Source: Phytobacter ursingii (GTDB lineage: Bacteria; Pseudomonadota; Gammaproteobacteria; Enterobacterales; Enterobacteriaceae). Taken from it: 64,000 nt of DNA. The DNA is taken from contig CABDWT010000004.1 in the NCBI GenBank assembly GCA_901456055.1, positions 1,054,001 to 1,118,000 of the forward strand, given 5' to 3'. The notes under the pieces are model-generated. The model was not told where the DNA came from. It ran no database searches and saw only the letters and a program-made list of their open reading frames with translations. A program made the translations under genes and the position numbers. Position 1 is the stretch's first letter, and each line of letters starts with the position of its first letter. This document shows, in pieces, positions 28,586-38,111 of this stretch.

Positions 28586-29917
28586 CTACCCCAAATCTGC
28601 CATCAGCACTTTTGACCGTCGCTGATAGTTGTACATCTCTTTTTTACTTTCCGGCAGGGAGTCGATATCCACCGGGGTAAAGCCGCGCTCCTGGAACCAG
28701 TGGATACTGCGGGTGGTGAGGACAAACAGTTTGCTCAAACCCATTTGTTTCGCCTGGGCTGCAATGCGCTCAAGCAATACTTCGCCGCGTGATGAACTGC
28801 GGTAGTCCGGATGTACCGCGACGCAGGCCATTTCGCCGATTTTTTCTTCCAGGAACGGATAGAGCGCCGCGCAGGCGATAGTCAGGTTATCGCGCTGAAT
28901 GATGGTGAATTTATCGATCTCCATCTCCAGTTGCTCGCGTGAACGACGTACCAGAATACCTTGCTGCTCCAGGGGGCGAATCAGTTCGAGAATGCCGCCG
29001 ATATCATTAATGGTGGCGCGGCGGATCTGTTCCGCACTCTCCATCACAATCTGCGTACCGATACCGTCACGGGAGAACAGCTCCTGCAATAAGGCGCCAT
29101 CTTCCTGATAACTGATCAGATGGCTGCGACGTACGCCACTTCGACAGGCTTTCATTGCGCCGCGCAGGAAACGCACTGTACCGGAGTGATAATCGCCTTG
29201 CTCTTCCAGCGATTCGACCCGGGACTGGGCTTCGTTCGGGAACATCTCAGAGACAATCTGCCCATCTTCGTTGTAGACGCCCTGTGATGAACAAAAGCCG
29301 ATCATCTTTTCCGCTTTCAGTTTGATGGCCAGTTGTGTCGCAATCTCTTCCGAGGTGAGGTTAAAGCTTTCGCCCGTGACGGACACCGCAACGGGGCCGA
29401 GCAACACGATAGCGCCGCTGTCTAACTGACGGTGAATGGCTTCTTCATCGATACGACGGATACGCCCGCTATGGCAATAGTCCACGCCATCATCCACGCC
29501 CAGGGGTTGGGCGATAATGAAGTTGCCGCTAACGACATTAATGTGCGCGCCCTGCAATGGCGTATTGTTCAGACTCATAGAGAGGCGTGCGGTAATGTCC
29601 AGTTGCAGCAAGCCGGCGGCCTGTTTTACCAGTTCAAGCGTTTTGGCATCTGTCACGCGGGTGTGTTTGTGATACACCGGTTCGTGGTTATGTGCGGCAA
29701 GATTTGCATCAATCTGCGGACGTGCGCCATACACCACCACCAGGCGAATGCCCAGGCTGTGAAGTAAGCCTATGTCGCTGACAATGCTGGAAAAGTTTTC
29801 ATGCTCAATGGCTTCGCCACCCAGCATGATGACAAACGTTTTTCCCCGATGGGTATTTATATAGGGAACAGAATGGCGAAATCCCTGTACCAGTTCGGTT
29901 CTGCGTTCCTTTACCAC
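28586..29917 (-). CDS. argA: Amino-acid N-acetyltransferase (N-acetylglutamate synthase) ArgA
   Basis: A 443-residue first enzyme of arginine biosynthesis, making N-acetylglutamate from glutamate and acetyl-CoA, with arginine feedback inhibition. The N-terminal amino-acid-kinase-like domain binds arginine ([25 protein letters not shown]). The C-terminal GNAT domain has [20 protein letters not shown]. Start chosen at GTG (29917), which reproduces the E. coli start and length; a TTG two codons upstream is also open. ArgR boxes overlap the upstream region. Confidence 0.97.
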   Translation of the reverse strand: MVKERRTELVQGFRHSVPYINTHRGKTFVIMLGGEAIEHENFSSIVSDIGLLHSLGIRLVVVYGARPQIDANLAAHNHEPVYHKHTRVTDAKTLELVKQAAGLLQLDITARLSMSLNNTPLQGAHINVVSGNFIIAQPLGVDDGVDYCHSGRIRRIDEEAIHRQLDSGAIVLLGPVAVSVTGESFNLTSEEIATQLAIKLKAEKMIGFCSSQGVYNEDGQIVSEMFPNEAQSRVESLEEQGDYHSGTVRFLRGAMKACRSGVRRSHLISYQEDGALLQELFSRDGIGTQIVMESAEQIRRATINDIGGILELIRPLEQQGILVRRSREQLEMEIDKFTIIQRDNLTIACAALYPFLEEKIGEMACVAVHPDYRSSSRGEVLLERIAAQAKQMGLSKLFVLTTRSIHWFQERGFTPVDIDSLPESKKEMYNYQRRSKVLMADLG

Positions 29918-29928
29918 GGCCAACCCTC

Positions 29929-29966
29929 ACTGCATGATTATTCGTAAATTGTGTATTTTTATTCTT
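29929..29966. promoter_or_regulatory. Tandem ArgR (ARG box) operators of argA
   Basis: Two imperfect ARG boxes, tgcatgattattcg (29931-29944) and tgtatttttattct (29952-29965), resemble the consensus TGAATwwwwATTCA. Their centres are 21 bp apart, the usual spacing of ARG box pairs bound by the ArgR hexamer. Located just upstream of the argA start. Confidence 0.75.
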
Positions 29967-30143
29967 TTATGGCGCCAGGTGCAAGCCATAAATTAGCCTT
30001 AGGCAAAGAATAATTCCTGCGTGCCCTTGCATGGATTGTGTATGTTTACCCTTTTATAGATGACAGTTTATGCGTCATTCGTTAAAGTTTTCGGTCAAAT
30101 CTGACGTTTACTTAGTATTTCATCTTTTTTGCTCGGGAGAAGC

Positions 30144-31397
30144 ATGTCGGGAAGTCAATCAAGGTTGAGCCGCCGCAGATTGTTACAAGGGGCGGGCGCT
30201 ATGTGGTTATTGAGCGTGAGTCAGGTCGGTCTTGCCGCCGTCAGTCAGGTGGTGGCGGTGCGCGTCTGGCCTGCGTCAACCTATACTCGCGTGACCGTTG
30301 AGTCTAACCGTGTGCTTAAATATCGCCAGTTTGCGCTCAGCAATCCGGATCGGCTGGTTGTTGATATTGAAGACGTAAACCTGAACTCCGTTTTGAAAGG
30401 GATGGGGGCACAAATTCGCGGCGATGATCCCTTTATCAAATCTGCGCGCGTTGGGCAGTTTGATCCAAAAACGGTGCGTATGGTGTTCGAGCTTAAGCAG
30501 GATATTAAGCCGCAGCTCTTTGCCCTTGCGCCGGTAGCGGGGTTTAAAGAACGTCTGGTGATGGATCTTTATCCGGCGAACGCGAAAGATGTCCAGGATC
30601 CGTTGCTCGCGCTTCTGGAAGAATACAACCAGGGCGATCTGGAAAAACAGGTGCCCCCTGCGCAAAGCGGGCCGCAGCCGGGGAAAGCGGGACGGGATCG
30701 ACCGATCGTTATTATGCTTGATCCAGGCCATGGCGGTGAGGATCCGGGCGCCATCGGTAAATACCGGACCCGTGAAAAAGATGTGGTGCTGCAAATTGCC
30801 CGTCGCCTGCGCGCGTTGATTGAGCAGGAAGGTAATATGAAAGCCTATATGACGCGTAATGAGGATGTGTTTATCCCGTTGAAGGTGCGCGTCGCGAAAG
30901 CGCAGAAGCAGCGCGCCGACCTGTTTGTTTCAATTCATGCGGACGCCTTTAGCAGTCGCCAGCCGAGCGGTTCGTCGGTCTTTGCCCTCTCAACCAAAGG
31001 GGCGACCAGTACTGCGGCGAAATATCTGGCGGAAACGCAGAATGCCTCCGACTTGATTGGTGGGGTGAGCAAAAGCGGCGATCGCTATCTCGACCATACG
31101 ATGTTCGATATGGTGCAGTCGCTCACCATCAACGACAGCCTTAAATTTGGCAAAGCGGTGCTCAATAAGCTGGGCAATATTAATAACCTGCATAAAAACA
31201 GTGTCGAACAGGCCGGTTTCGCGGTACTGAAAGCGCCGGATATTCCGTCGATTCTTGTTGAAACGGCGTTTATCAGTAACGTGGAAGAAGAGCGTAAGCT
31301 TAAGACGGCGAAGTTCCAGCAAGAGGTGGCGGAGTCGATTCTGGCAGGAATTAAGGCGTACTTTGCCGATGGCGCAACGCTGGCGAGAAGAGGCTAG
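30144..31397 (+). CDS. amiC: N-acetylmuramoyl-L-alanine amidase AmiC
   Basis: A 417-residue periplasmic septal amidase that splits daughter-cell peptidoglycan and is activated by NlpD. The N-terminus carries a twin-arginine export signal ([13 protein letters not shown]). The AMIN domain, about residues 35-165, targets the division ring. The Amidase_3 zinc domain has H196 ([11 protein letters not shown]), E211 (TREKDVV) and H265 (SIHADAF), plus the catalytic Glu in VETAFISN. The start at MSGSQ behind gggaga gives the E. coli length; an upstream ATG 5 codons earlier is in frame. Confidence 0.98.
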   Translation: MSGSQSRLSRRRLLQGAGAMWLLSVSQVGLAAVSQVVAVRVWPASTYTRVTVESNRVLKYRQFALSNPDRLVVDIEDVNLNSVLKGMGAQIRGDDPFIKSARVGQFDPKTVRMVFELKQDIKPQLFALAPVAGFKERLVMDLYPANAKDVQDPLLALLEEYNQGDLEKQVPPAQSGPQPGKAGRDRPIVIMLDPGHGGEDPGAIGKYRTREKDVVLQIARRLRALIEQEGNMKAYMTRNEDVFIPLKVRVAKAQKQRADLFVSIHADAFSSRQPSGSSVFALSTKGATSTAAKYLAETQNASDLIGGVSKSGDRYLDHTMFDMVQSLTINDSLKFGKAVLNKLGNINNLHKNSVEQAGFAVLKAPDIPSILVETAFISNVEEERKLKTAKFQQEVAESILAGIKAYFADGATLARRG

Positions 31398-31418
31398 TTT
31401 TTAGTCACCATTTTTATT

Positions 31419-31513
31419 GGCGGCGGCAACACAATGAATCCCCGGGAGCGTACAACGGTACGTGACGGGGGTGAATGAGGGCAGTCAACAAAGGTGTAGC
31501 AAGAAGGGCGAAG
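31419..31513. repeat. ERIC (IRU) element, partial
   Basis: The segment contains ggcggcaacacaatgaatcc, ccgggagcgtac and gtgacgggggtgaatg, matching the centre of ERIC, including both primer regions of the consensus. It is followed by a degenerate right arm (gtcaacaaaggtgtagcaag). Both outer ends are lost or worn, leaving about 95 bp between amiC and the tRNA genes. Confidence 0.85.
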
Positions 31514-31522
31514 AATAAAAAC

Positions 31523-31545
31523 AAAAAAACACCCATAAGGGTGTC
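31523..31545 (-). terminator. Intrinsic terminator of the initiator tRNA operon
   Basis: Read on the minus strand, the stem gacaccc / gggtgtt is followed by seven T residues. It lies directly beyond the last tRNA gene. Confidence 0.9.
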
Positions 31546-31553
31546 TGTTGTAT

Positions 31554-31630
<77 letters not shown>

Positions 31631-31674
31631 TCCGTCTTTACTCTTCATCGAGTAAATGTGCATCAGATTGTTAT

Positions 31675-31751
<77 letters not shown>

Positions 31752-31796
31752 TCCGCGTTTACTCTTCCATCGAGTAAATTTACTTCTGATTTTAAT

Positions 31797-31873
<77 letters not shown>

Positions 31874-31886
31874 TCCGTGGATGCGC

Positions 31887-31914
31887 ACTATACTCCGCTA
31901 ACATTATGATGCAA
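31887..31914 (-). promoter_or_regulatory. Promoter of the metZWV tRNA operon
   Basis: On the minus strand, -35 TTGCAT and -10 TATAGT are 16 bp apart and followed by a GCGC discriminator. A GC-rich discriminator is typical of stable RNA promoters repressed by ppGpp during the stringent response. Confidence 0.75.
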
Positions 31915-32077
31915 CCCTTTTTTAACGGAATGGCGGATTAGCGTGACATTTGTATAAAAACAGTACGATAAGATTGTTTTTTGTACTGCATTTGCGTCAG
32001 GTTGCGCAATCGCATTCCATTAGCAGGGGCGGTTTGTTATCTTCATCACGCTCCGGATTAACCAGAAGATGAGAGAA

Positions 32078-33175
32078 ATGAAAGGACGTTGGGCAAAATA
32101 TCTACTCGCAGGCACAATGGCAGCACTTCTCGCCGCCTGTACTTCAAAGCCGACCGATCGCGGTCAACAATATAAGGACGGGAAATTCTCCCAGCCTTTC
32201 TCTCTGGTAAACCAGCCTGATGCGACTGGCGCACCGATTAACGCGGGCGACTTTGCCGAGCAGGTGAATCAAATCCGCACCGCTTCTCCACGCCTCTATT
32301 CAGGACAGAGCAACGTTTATAATGCGGTACAGCAGTGGCTGCGTTCGGGGGGCGATACCCGCACGATGCGTCAGTACGGTATCGATGCCTGGCAGATGGA
32401 AGGGGCAGATAACTACGGTAACGTTCAGTTCACCGGTTACTACACACCGGTCATACAGGCACGCCACACCCGCCAGGGCGAGTTCCAGTATCCGATTTAC
32501 CGCATGCCCCCCAAACGAGGGCGTCTGCCTTCCCGCGCCGAGATTTACGCAGGCGCATTGAGCGACAGCTATGTGCTGGCGTATAGCAATTCGCTGATGG
32601 ATAACTTCATCATGGATGTTCAGGGCAGCGGCTATATTGATTTTGGCGATGGCAGCCCGCTTAACTTCTTTAGCTATGCTGGCAAAAATGGCCATGCCTA
32701 TCGCAGCATCGGGAAAGTACTGATCGACCGTGGCGAGTATAAAAAAGAAGATATGTCGATGCAGGCTATCCGCCACTGGGGTGAAACCCACAGCGAAGCG
32801 GAAGTGCGCGCGCTGCTGGAAGAAAACCCGTCATTCGTCTTCTTTAAACCCCAATCTTATGCGCCGGTGAAAGGGGCGAGTGCGGTTCCGCTGATTGGTC
32901 GCGCCTCCGTGGCCTCCGATCGCAGCATTATCCCGGCGGGGACCACGCTGCTGGCAGAAGTGCCGTTGCTGGATGTGAATGGCAAATTTACCGGTCAGTA
33001 TGAATTACGGCTGATGGTGGCGCTGGATGTCGGCGGTGCAATCAAAGGCCAGCACTTTGATATTTATCAGGGCATTGGCCCGGATGCGGGTCACCGCGCC
33101 GGGTGGTACAACCATTATGGCCGCGTGTGGGTGCTGAAAACCGCGCCGGGGGCGGGTAACGTCTTTAGCGGCTGA
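32078..33175 (+). CDS. mltA: Membrane-bound lytic murein transglycosylase A (MltA)
   Basis: A 365-residue outer-membrane lipoprotein that cleaves the glycan backbone of peptidoglycan, forming 1,6-anhydromuramic acid ends. The signal peptide MKGRWAKYLLAGTMAALLAA is followed by lipidated Cys21. The MltA domain and the C-terminal 3D domain contain the catalytic Asp, within LRLMVALDVGGAIKG and DIYQGIGPDAG. Start at MKGRW was preferred to the Met three codons upstream because it gives the E. coli length and signal peptide. REP-like repeats follow. Confidence 0.98.
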   Translation: MKGRWAKYLLAGTMAALLAACTSKPTDRGQQYKDGKFSQPFSLVNQPDATGAPINAGDFAEQVNQIRTASPRLYSGQSNVYNAVQQWLRSGGDTRTMRQYGIDAWQMEGADNYGNVQFTGYYTPVIQARHTRQGEFQYPIYRMPPKRGRLPSRAEIYAGALSDSYVLAYSNSLMDNFIMDVQGSGYIDFGDGSPLNFFSYAGKNGHAYRSIGKVLIDRGEYKKEDMSMQAIRHWGETHSEAEVRALLEENPSFVFFKPQSYAPVKGASAVPLIGRASVASDRSIIPAGTTLLAEVPLLDVNGKFTGQYELRLMVALDVGGAIKGQHFDIYQGIGPDAGHRAGWYNHYGRVWVLKTAPGAGNVFSG

Positions 33176-33229
33176 GTGTGATACGCTAAAATTGGTTTTT
33201 AAAAATGATGGATTTATGGAGTGGCGTCG

Positions 33230-33453
33230 CCCCGGATGGCGGCGCAAACGCCTAATCCGGGCTACGGTCCTGTAGCCCCGGTAAGCGCAGCGCCACCGGG
33301 GAGGTGTCCCGGATGGCGGCGCAAGCGCCTAATTCGGGCTACGGTCCTGTAGCCCCGGTAAGCGCAGCGCCACCGGGGAGAGTCCCGGAGGGCGGCGCAA
33401 ACGCCTAATCCGGCTACGGTCCTGTAGCCCCGGTAAGCGCAGCGCCACCGGGG
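33230..33453. repeat. Three tandem REP/BIME-like units
   Basis: Three near-identical units of 71-72 bp start at 33230, 33307 and 33383, a period of about 77 bp. Each unit pairs a REP palindrome (ccggatggcggcgcaaacgc...) with a second inverted REP (ccccggtaagcgcagcgcca...), joined by ctacggtcctgtagc. Units 1 and 2 differ at a few positions; unit 3 has ggag for ggat and lost one G. This is a clustered bacterial interspersed mosaic element between mltA and tcdA. In enterobacteria such clusters bind gyrase or IHF, or protect 3' ends of mRNA. Confidence 0.9.
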
Positions 33454-33537
33454 AATTCCCCTAATTTCATCGCTCCAGGGTTGTCAGCAACATCATGGGT
33501 GAGGGAGAAACTTCACCCGTTTTACATCTGAGGTCTT

Positions 33538-34350
33538 ATGTCTGTGGTAATTAGCGATGCCTGGCGTCAACGTTTTGGCGGCACGGCGCGTTTATACGGT
33601 GAAAAAGCGCTGCAACTGTTTGCTGATTCACATATCTGCGTCGTTGGTATCGGCGGGGTCGGTTCATGGGTTGCTGAGGCGCTGGCGCGAACGGGAATTG
33701 GCGCTATTACCTTGATCGATATGGATGATGTTTGCGTGACCAATACCAACCGGCAAATTCATGCCCTGCGCGACAATGTCGGGCTGGCGAAAGCGGAAGT
33801 AATGGCGCAGCGCATTTCACTGATCAACCCGGAGTGCCGCGTCACTGTGATCGATGATTTCGTGACGGCCGATAACGTCGTCCAGTACATGGGGGCCGGT
33901 TACAGCTACGTGATTGACGCCATCGATAGCGTGCGTCCGAAAGCGGCGCTGATCGCCTGGTGCCGTCGCAATAAAATTCCGTTGGTGACAACCGGCGGTG
34001 CGGGCGGACAGATCGATCCGACGCAAATCCAGGTGGCCGATCTGGCGAAGACTATTCAGGATCCGCTGGCAGCGAAACTGCGCGAGCGCCTCAAAAGCGA
34101 TTTTGGCGTGGTCAAAAACAGCAAAGGCAAACTGGGTGTGGATTGTGTTTTTTCCACCGAAGCGCTGGTTTACCCGCAGGCAGATGGTTCAGTGTGCGCC
34201 ATGAAAAGCACGGCAGACGGGCCGAAACGGATGGATTGTGCATCGGGTTTTGGCGCCGCGACCATGGTGACCGCCACCTTTGGTTTTGTGGCGGTGTCCC
34301 ATGCACTGAAAAAAATGATGGCAAAAGCGGAGCGTCAGGCAAGCGCCTGA
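33538..34350 (+). CDS. tcdA: tRNA threonylcarbamoyladenosine dehydratase TcdA (CsdL)
   Basis: A 270-residue E1/ThiF-like ATP-dependent enzyme that dehydrates t6A37 to the cyclic form ct6A in tRNAs reading ANN codons. The nucleotide-binding loop [17 protein letters not shown] is at about residues 38-54, followed by the conserved [14 protein letters not shown] hydrophobic C-terminal segment gives membrane association in E. coli (268 residues). It works with the CsdA-CsdE sulfur-transfer pair encoded next to it. The 3' end overlaps the convergent csdE end by 16 bp. Confidence 0.97.
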   Translation: MSVVISDAWRQRFGGTARLYGEKALQLFADSHICVVGIGGVGSWVAEALARTGIGAITLIDMDDVCVTNTNRQIHALRDNVGLAKAEVMAQRISLINPECRVTVIDDFVTADNVVQYMGAGYSYVIDAIDSVRPKAALIAWCRRNKIPLVTTGGAGGQIDPTQIQVADLAKTIQDPLAAKLRERLKSDFGVVKNSKGKLGVDCVFSTEALVYPQADGSVCAMKSTADGPKRMDCASGFGAATMVTATFGFVAVSHALKKMMAKAERQASA

Positions 34351-34787
34351 CGTGCAGCATCCTGCACGGCGGCGGCCAGGGCCGCCAGCCCCTGATTACG
34401 TGAAGCGCTAAGCTCGGTGCGTAATCCCAGTTCGTCAAAGAGCGCCAGCGGATCGCCCGCCAGCAATGCCTGCGGCAGTTTGCCTTCAATGGCGGTCAGC
34501 AGCACGGCCAACATACCGCGTACGATCCGACCTTCGCTGTCGCCAAAAAAATGCAGCGTGCCGTTTTCTGCTGGTGTATATCCCAGCCAGACACGGTTTT
34601 CACAGCCAGCAATCTCACGCGCCTGCGCTTTGAGTTCATCGGAAAGCGAGGGTAACTGTTTGCCCAGCAAAATCAGCTGGCGGTATTTGTCTTCCCACTG
34701 TTTGAGGGGAAGAAAGGTCTGGCGTAGCGTCTCTTCGGTAATGGTGTGGCCAAAGGGATGCCCGGCAAATGCGGCGTTAATCATCAA
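34335..34787 (-). CDS. csdE: Sulfur acceptor protein CsdE
   Basis: A 150-residue SufE-family protein (E. coli 147) that takes persulfide sulfur from CsdA. The acceptor Cys62 is in [13 protein letters not shown]. The start ATGATG overlaps the csdA stop by 4 bp, so translation is coupled; using the second Met would shift numbering by one and give Cys61 as in E. coli. Partner of CsdA, and functionally tied to TcdA. The convergent 3' overlap with tcdA is 16 bp. Confidence 0.97.
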   Translation of the reverse strand: MMINAAFAGHPFGHTITEETLRQTFLPLKQWEDKYRQLILLGKQLPSLSDELKAQAREIAGCENRVWLGYTPAENGTLHFFGDSEGRIVRGMLAVLLTAIEGKLPQALLAGDPLALFDELGLRTELSASRNQGLAALAAAVQDAARQALA

Positions 34788-35989
34788 TCCACCAGTAAAT
34801 CTAAGGCGCGGTCAACGGCGTCAACCAGCGCGTCCACATCATGTTGAGTATTATAAGGCGCGAAAGAGGCGCGAAGCGTCCCTTTTACCCCAAGCGCCGC
34901 CAATAGGGGTTGCGCGCAATGTTGCCCGGCTCGCAGGGCGATGCCATAACCCGACAGCAGAGTAACCATATCGCTGTGGTGTACGCCGTCAAAATCGAAG
35001 GCCAGCAGGCTGGAATCCTGGCAGCGGAAAGAGCGAAAGCCTGCGCGTTTAGCAAGCGCGTCTTCAGCAAGCGTCGCCAGCCCACGGCTGTAGGTTTCCG
35101 CCTGGGCGATATCAACACCATCAAGCCACTCCAGCGCCGCGCCCAGACCAATCACCCCGGCCACATTTGGCGTACCGGCCTCAAGTTTGTACGGGACAGG
35201 CTGCGTCTGAAAACCCTTAAATGTCACCTCGGTAATCATTTTGCCGCCGCCTAACCACGGTGACATGGCCTCCAGCAGGTGCGATTTACCGTACAGCACG
35301 CCGATGCCCGTTGGACCATAGAGTTTGTGACCGGAAAAGGCATAGAAATCGATGTCCAGACGCTGAACGTCGGCCGGGAAGTGCACGACGCCCTGTGCGC
35401 CATCGACCATCACGACCATGCCTGCCTCGTGAGCAATAGCGATAGCCTGCTCCAGGTTCGGGCAACCACCAGTGACGTTCGACATCTGCCCCAGGGCGAG
35501 AATGCGGCTGCGTGGGGTGATAAGCTGCGGTAATTGACTGATATCAGGCAGGTTATCTGCTCCCAGCGGCAGCTTGATCACCCGTGCGCCGGTCTGTTCC
35601 GCAACCATCAGCCACGGTACCAGATTGGCGTGGTGCTCAGCTTCGCTGACGATGATTTCATCGCCGGCATTCAGACGAGGACGTGCATAACTTTGCGCAA
35701 CCATATTAATGGCTTCGGTGGTGCCGCGCGTCCAGACGATGTTCTTGCCCGACGGGGCATTGAGCAGCGTCGCCACCCGATCGCGGGCAGACTCGTAACG
35801 CGCGGTCAGTTTTTGCGCTTCGGCGAACTGGCTGCGGTGTACATTACCGGCGCTCAGGCTATAAAACTGCTGCGTTGCATCGATGACCGCCTGCGGTTTT
35901 AGCGCTGTGGCAGCGCTGTCCAGATAAATACCGGCATCAGCGAGCGCGGGAAACTGGGCGCGAAATTGCGCCGGGTTGAAAGCGTTCAT
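34784..35989 (-). CDS. csdA: Cysteine desulfurase CsdA
   Basis: A 401-residue pyridoxal-phosphate class V aminotransferase-fold enzyme that makes alanine and protein-bound persulfide from cysteine. The PLP lysine is in [17 protein letters not shown] and the persulfide Cys358 in [10 protein letters not shown]. The start MNAFNPAQF with an aggaat ribosome-binding site matches E. coli length; the frame is open a further 30 codons upstream without similarity. It feeds CsdE for ct6A synthesis and other sulfur delivery. Confidence 0.98.
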   Translation of the reverse strand: MNAFNPAQFRAQFPALADAGIYLDSAATALKPQAVIDATQQFYSLSAGNVHRSQFAEAQKLTARYESARDRVATLLNAPSGKNIVWTRGTTEAINMVAQSYARPRLNAGDEIIVSEAEHHANLVPWLMVAEQTGARVIKLPLGADNLPDISQLPQLITPRSRILALGQMSNVTGGCPNLEQAIAIAHEAGMVVMVDGAQGVVHFPADVQRLDIDFYAFSGHKLYGPTGIGVLYGKSHLLEAMSPWLGGGKMITEVTFKGFQTQPVPYKLEAGTPNVAGVIGLGAALEWLDGVDIAQAETYSRGLATLAEDALAKRAGFRSFRCQDSSLLAFDFDGVHHSDMVTLLSGYGIALRAGQHCAQPLLAALGVKGTLRASFAPYNTQHDVDALVDAVDRALDLLVD

Positions 35990-36181
35990 GGTATTCCTCG
36001 TATCAATCTGTTGATCGTCGCGCAAATTTCTCCCCGGAGCAAGGAGGTTGATAACCATCGGAATTGTCTGTTTGTCCATGCAACCTTCTATAAGCAGGTT
36101 ATGCTATTTAGTGTTAGATGGATGTTTAAGCCTGTCAGTTATTGAGGTTTATTTAGCATTAATTGCTATGAGGAGAAGAAG

Positions 36182-36412
36182 ATGAAAAAGACTGCTGCAA
36201 TTATTTCTGCCTGTTTATTTACTTTTGCACTGAGCGCCTGTTCCGGTCCTAACTACGCCTTACACACCAATGACGGGCGTACGATTGTCTCCGACGGGAA
36301 ACCGAAAACTGACGATCAAACCGGTATGATTTCGTATAAAGATGCCAACGGCAACGAACAGCAAATCAACCGTAGCGATGTGAAAGAGATGGTTGCGCTG
36401 GAGAAGAAATAA
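36182..36412 (+). CDS. ygdI: YgdI/YgdR-family lipoprotein YgdI
   Basis: A 76-residue predicted outer-membrane lipoprotein. The signal peptide MKKTAAIISACLFTFALSA precedes lipidated Cys20. The mature domain has TNDGRTIVSDGKPKTDD and INRSDVKEM, paralogous to YgdR at 7634. Function unknown. A strong ribosome-binding site (gaggagaag) precedes the ATG. The gcvB terminator lies right behind its 3' end on the other strand. Confidence 0.95.
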   Translation: MKKTAAIISACLFTFALSACSGPNYALHTNDGRTIVSDGKPKTDDQTGMISYKDANGNEQQINRSDVKEMVALEKK

Positions 36413-36427
36413 CGCCGTTTTTTGGGC

Positions 36428-36634
36428 AAAAAAAAGCACCGCAATCTTGCGGTGCTACATTAATCACTATGGACAGACAGGGTAAATGTACAGGAAGTGA
36501 AAAAGGGTAGTCTCGCTACCGTGGCCTGAATTTCAGACCAATTGCAAACACAACAACACAACATCACAACCGTAAGCCAAAAGCCCTTCAGAACACGCAT
36601 TCCAAAAAAAGCTTCTCGTTCCGGCTCAGGAAGT
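36428..36634 (-). ncRNA. gcvB: Small regulatory RNA GcvB
   Basis: About 207 nt on the minus strand, starting acttcctgagccggaacg and ending in the hairpin agcaccgcaa/ttgcggtgct plus eight T residues. The G/U-rich R1 seed (minus strand gttgtgatgttgtgttgttg) lies at about 36541-36570. GcvB is Hfq-dependent and represses many ABC transporters of amino acids and peptides (oppA, dppA, gltI, livJ). A -10-like tatagt is at 36646-36641. It is divergent from gcvA, whose product activates it, as in E. coli and Salmonella. A 70-codon frame inside is not a gene. Confidence 0.97.
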
Positions 36635-36762
36635 GCCGCCACTATAGGTATTTGCTGGTAGAAGCTCAACGGACAAATTATAATGGCTCAGATAAAAAAA
36701 ACTAATAGGTTACATGTTGTTTCCTGTTTGTTAAAACGCCTTAACATCTAAGCCTGATAACC

Positions 36763-37677
36763 ATGTCCAAGCGATTACCACCCCTTAATGCATTACGTGT
36801 TTTTGATGCTGCAGCACGCCATTTAAGTTTCACGCGCGCGGCAGATGAGCTATTTGTGACGCAGGCCGCAGTAAGCCACCAAATCAAGTCTCTCGAGGAT
36901 TTTCTGGGGCTTAAATTGTTTCGTCGGCGAAATCGTTCTCTGCTATTAACCGAGGAAGGGCAGAGTTATTTTCAGGATATTAAAGAGATATTTTCCCAAC
37001 TGACCGAAGCCACGCGTAAACTCCAGGCTCGCAGTGCGAAAGGGGCGTTAACGGTCAGTTTGCTGCCCAGTTTTGCCATTCAATGGATGGTACCCCGCCT
37101 CTCTAGCTTTAACTCAGCTTATCCGGGAATCGACGTTCGAATTCAGGCCGTAGATCGTCAGGAAGACAAACTGGCGGATGATGTTGATGTGGCCATTTTT
37201 TATGGTCGCGGCAACTGGCCGGGGCTGCGTGTTGAAAAATTGTACGCGGAATACCTGCTGCCGGTCTGCTCACCGTTATTATTAACCGGCGATAAGCCTT
37301 TGAAAACGCCAGCAGATCTGGCTCAGCACACGCTGTTGCACGATGCGTCTCGTCGGGACTGGCAAACTTATACGCGGCAATTGGGTCTTAGTCTTAACGT
37401 TCAGCAGGGACCTATTTTTAGCCATAGCGCGATGGTGCTACAGGCAGCAATCCATGGACAGGGGATCGCACTGGCCAACAATGTGATGGCACAGTCCGAA
37501 ATTGAAGCAGGCCGTCTGGTCTGCCCATTTAATGATGTTCTGGTCAGTAAGAACGCGTTTTATCTGGTTTGTCATGACAGCCAGGCAGAACTGGGTAAAA
37601 TAGCCGCCTTTCGACAGTGGATCCTGGCAAAAGCGGCAAGCGAACAGGAAAAATTCCGTTTCCGCTACGAACAATAA
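36763..37677 (+). CDS. gcvA: Glycine cleavage system transcriptional regulator GcvA
   Basis: A 304-residue LysR-type regulator. The helix-turn-helix at residues about 8-65 includes SFTRAADELFVTQAAVSHQI and KLFRRRNRSLLLTEEG, followed by the periplasmic-binding-protein-like effector domain. It activates gcvTHP when glycine is present, represses it with GcvR when glycine is scarce, and activates the divergent gcvB. One residue shorter than E. coli (305), in the loop GLSLNVQQG. No strong Shine-Dalgarno is visible before ATG. Confidence 0.98.
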   Translation: MSKRLPPLNALRVFDAAARHLSFTRAADELFVTQAAVSHQIKSLEDFLGLKLFRRRNRSLLLTEEGQSYFQDIKEIFSQLTEATRKLQARSAKGALTVSLLPSFAIQWMVPRLSSFNSAYPGIDVRIQAVDRQEDKLADDVDVAIFYGRGNWPGLRVEKLYAEYLLPVCSPLLLTGDKPLKTPADLAQHTLLHDASRRDWQTYTRQLGLSLNVQQGPIFSHSAMVLQAAIHGQGIALANNVMAQSEIEAGRLVCPFNDVLVSKNAFYLVCHDSQAELGKIAAFRQWILAKAASEQEKFRFRYEQ

Positions 37678-37715
37678 TTGTACGCGCGGTAAGCGCATGA
37701 CTTTAGGGTACGCAC

Positions 37716-38111
37716 ATGACCAGCCGTTTCATGTTGATTTTCGCCGCTGTGAGCGGTTTTGTTTATGTCGCGCTGGGAGCATTTGGCGCGCATGTTTTAA
37801 GTAAATCGATGGGTGTTGTTGAGATGGGCTGGATCCAGACCGGCCTTAACTACCAGGCATTCCATACGCTGGCAGTTTTGGGACTGGCGGTGGCGATGCA
37901 GCGTCGTATCAGCATCTGGTTTTACTGGAGTAGTGTATTTCTGGCCCTGGGCACGGTGTTATTTAGCGGCAGTCTGTATTGTCTGGCTCTTTCACATCTG
38001 CGTTTGTGGGCCTTTGTCACCCCTGTTGGCGGCGTCTGCTTCCTGGCAGGGTGGGTGTTAATGTTTATTGGTGCAATCCGTCTGAAACGTAAGGGCGTTG
38101 TTCATGAATAA
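37716..38111 (+). CDS. ygdD: DUF423 inner-membrane protein YgdD
   Basis: A 131-residue protein with four hydrophobic helices, starting [20 protein letters not shown] and containing the DUF423 signature [10 protein letters not shown] and [13 protein letters not shown]. It matches E. coli YgdD in length. Function unknown. It overlaps rlmM by 8 bp and follows gcvA by 38 bp, so ygdD-rlmM are coupled and gcvA may be cotranscribed. Confidence 0.95.
   Translation: MTSRFMLIFAAVSGFVYVALGAFGAHVLSKSMGVVEMGWIQTGLNYQAFHTLAVLGLAVAMQRRISIWFYWSSVFLALGTVLFSGSLYCLALSHLRLWAFVTPVGGVCFLAGWVLMFIGAIRLKRKGVVHE

Noticed and set aside
33230-33453. Possible CRISPR array after mltA
   Set aside because: The repeated units are contiguous palindromic REP pairs with no unique spacers between identical repeats, and there are no cas genes in the window.
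36460-36669. A 69-codon minus-strand frame (MSFYQQIPIV...)
   Set aside because: It coincides with GcvB, a non-coding RNA, and begins in its promoter. No ribosome-binding site of note.
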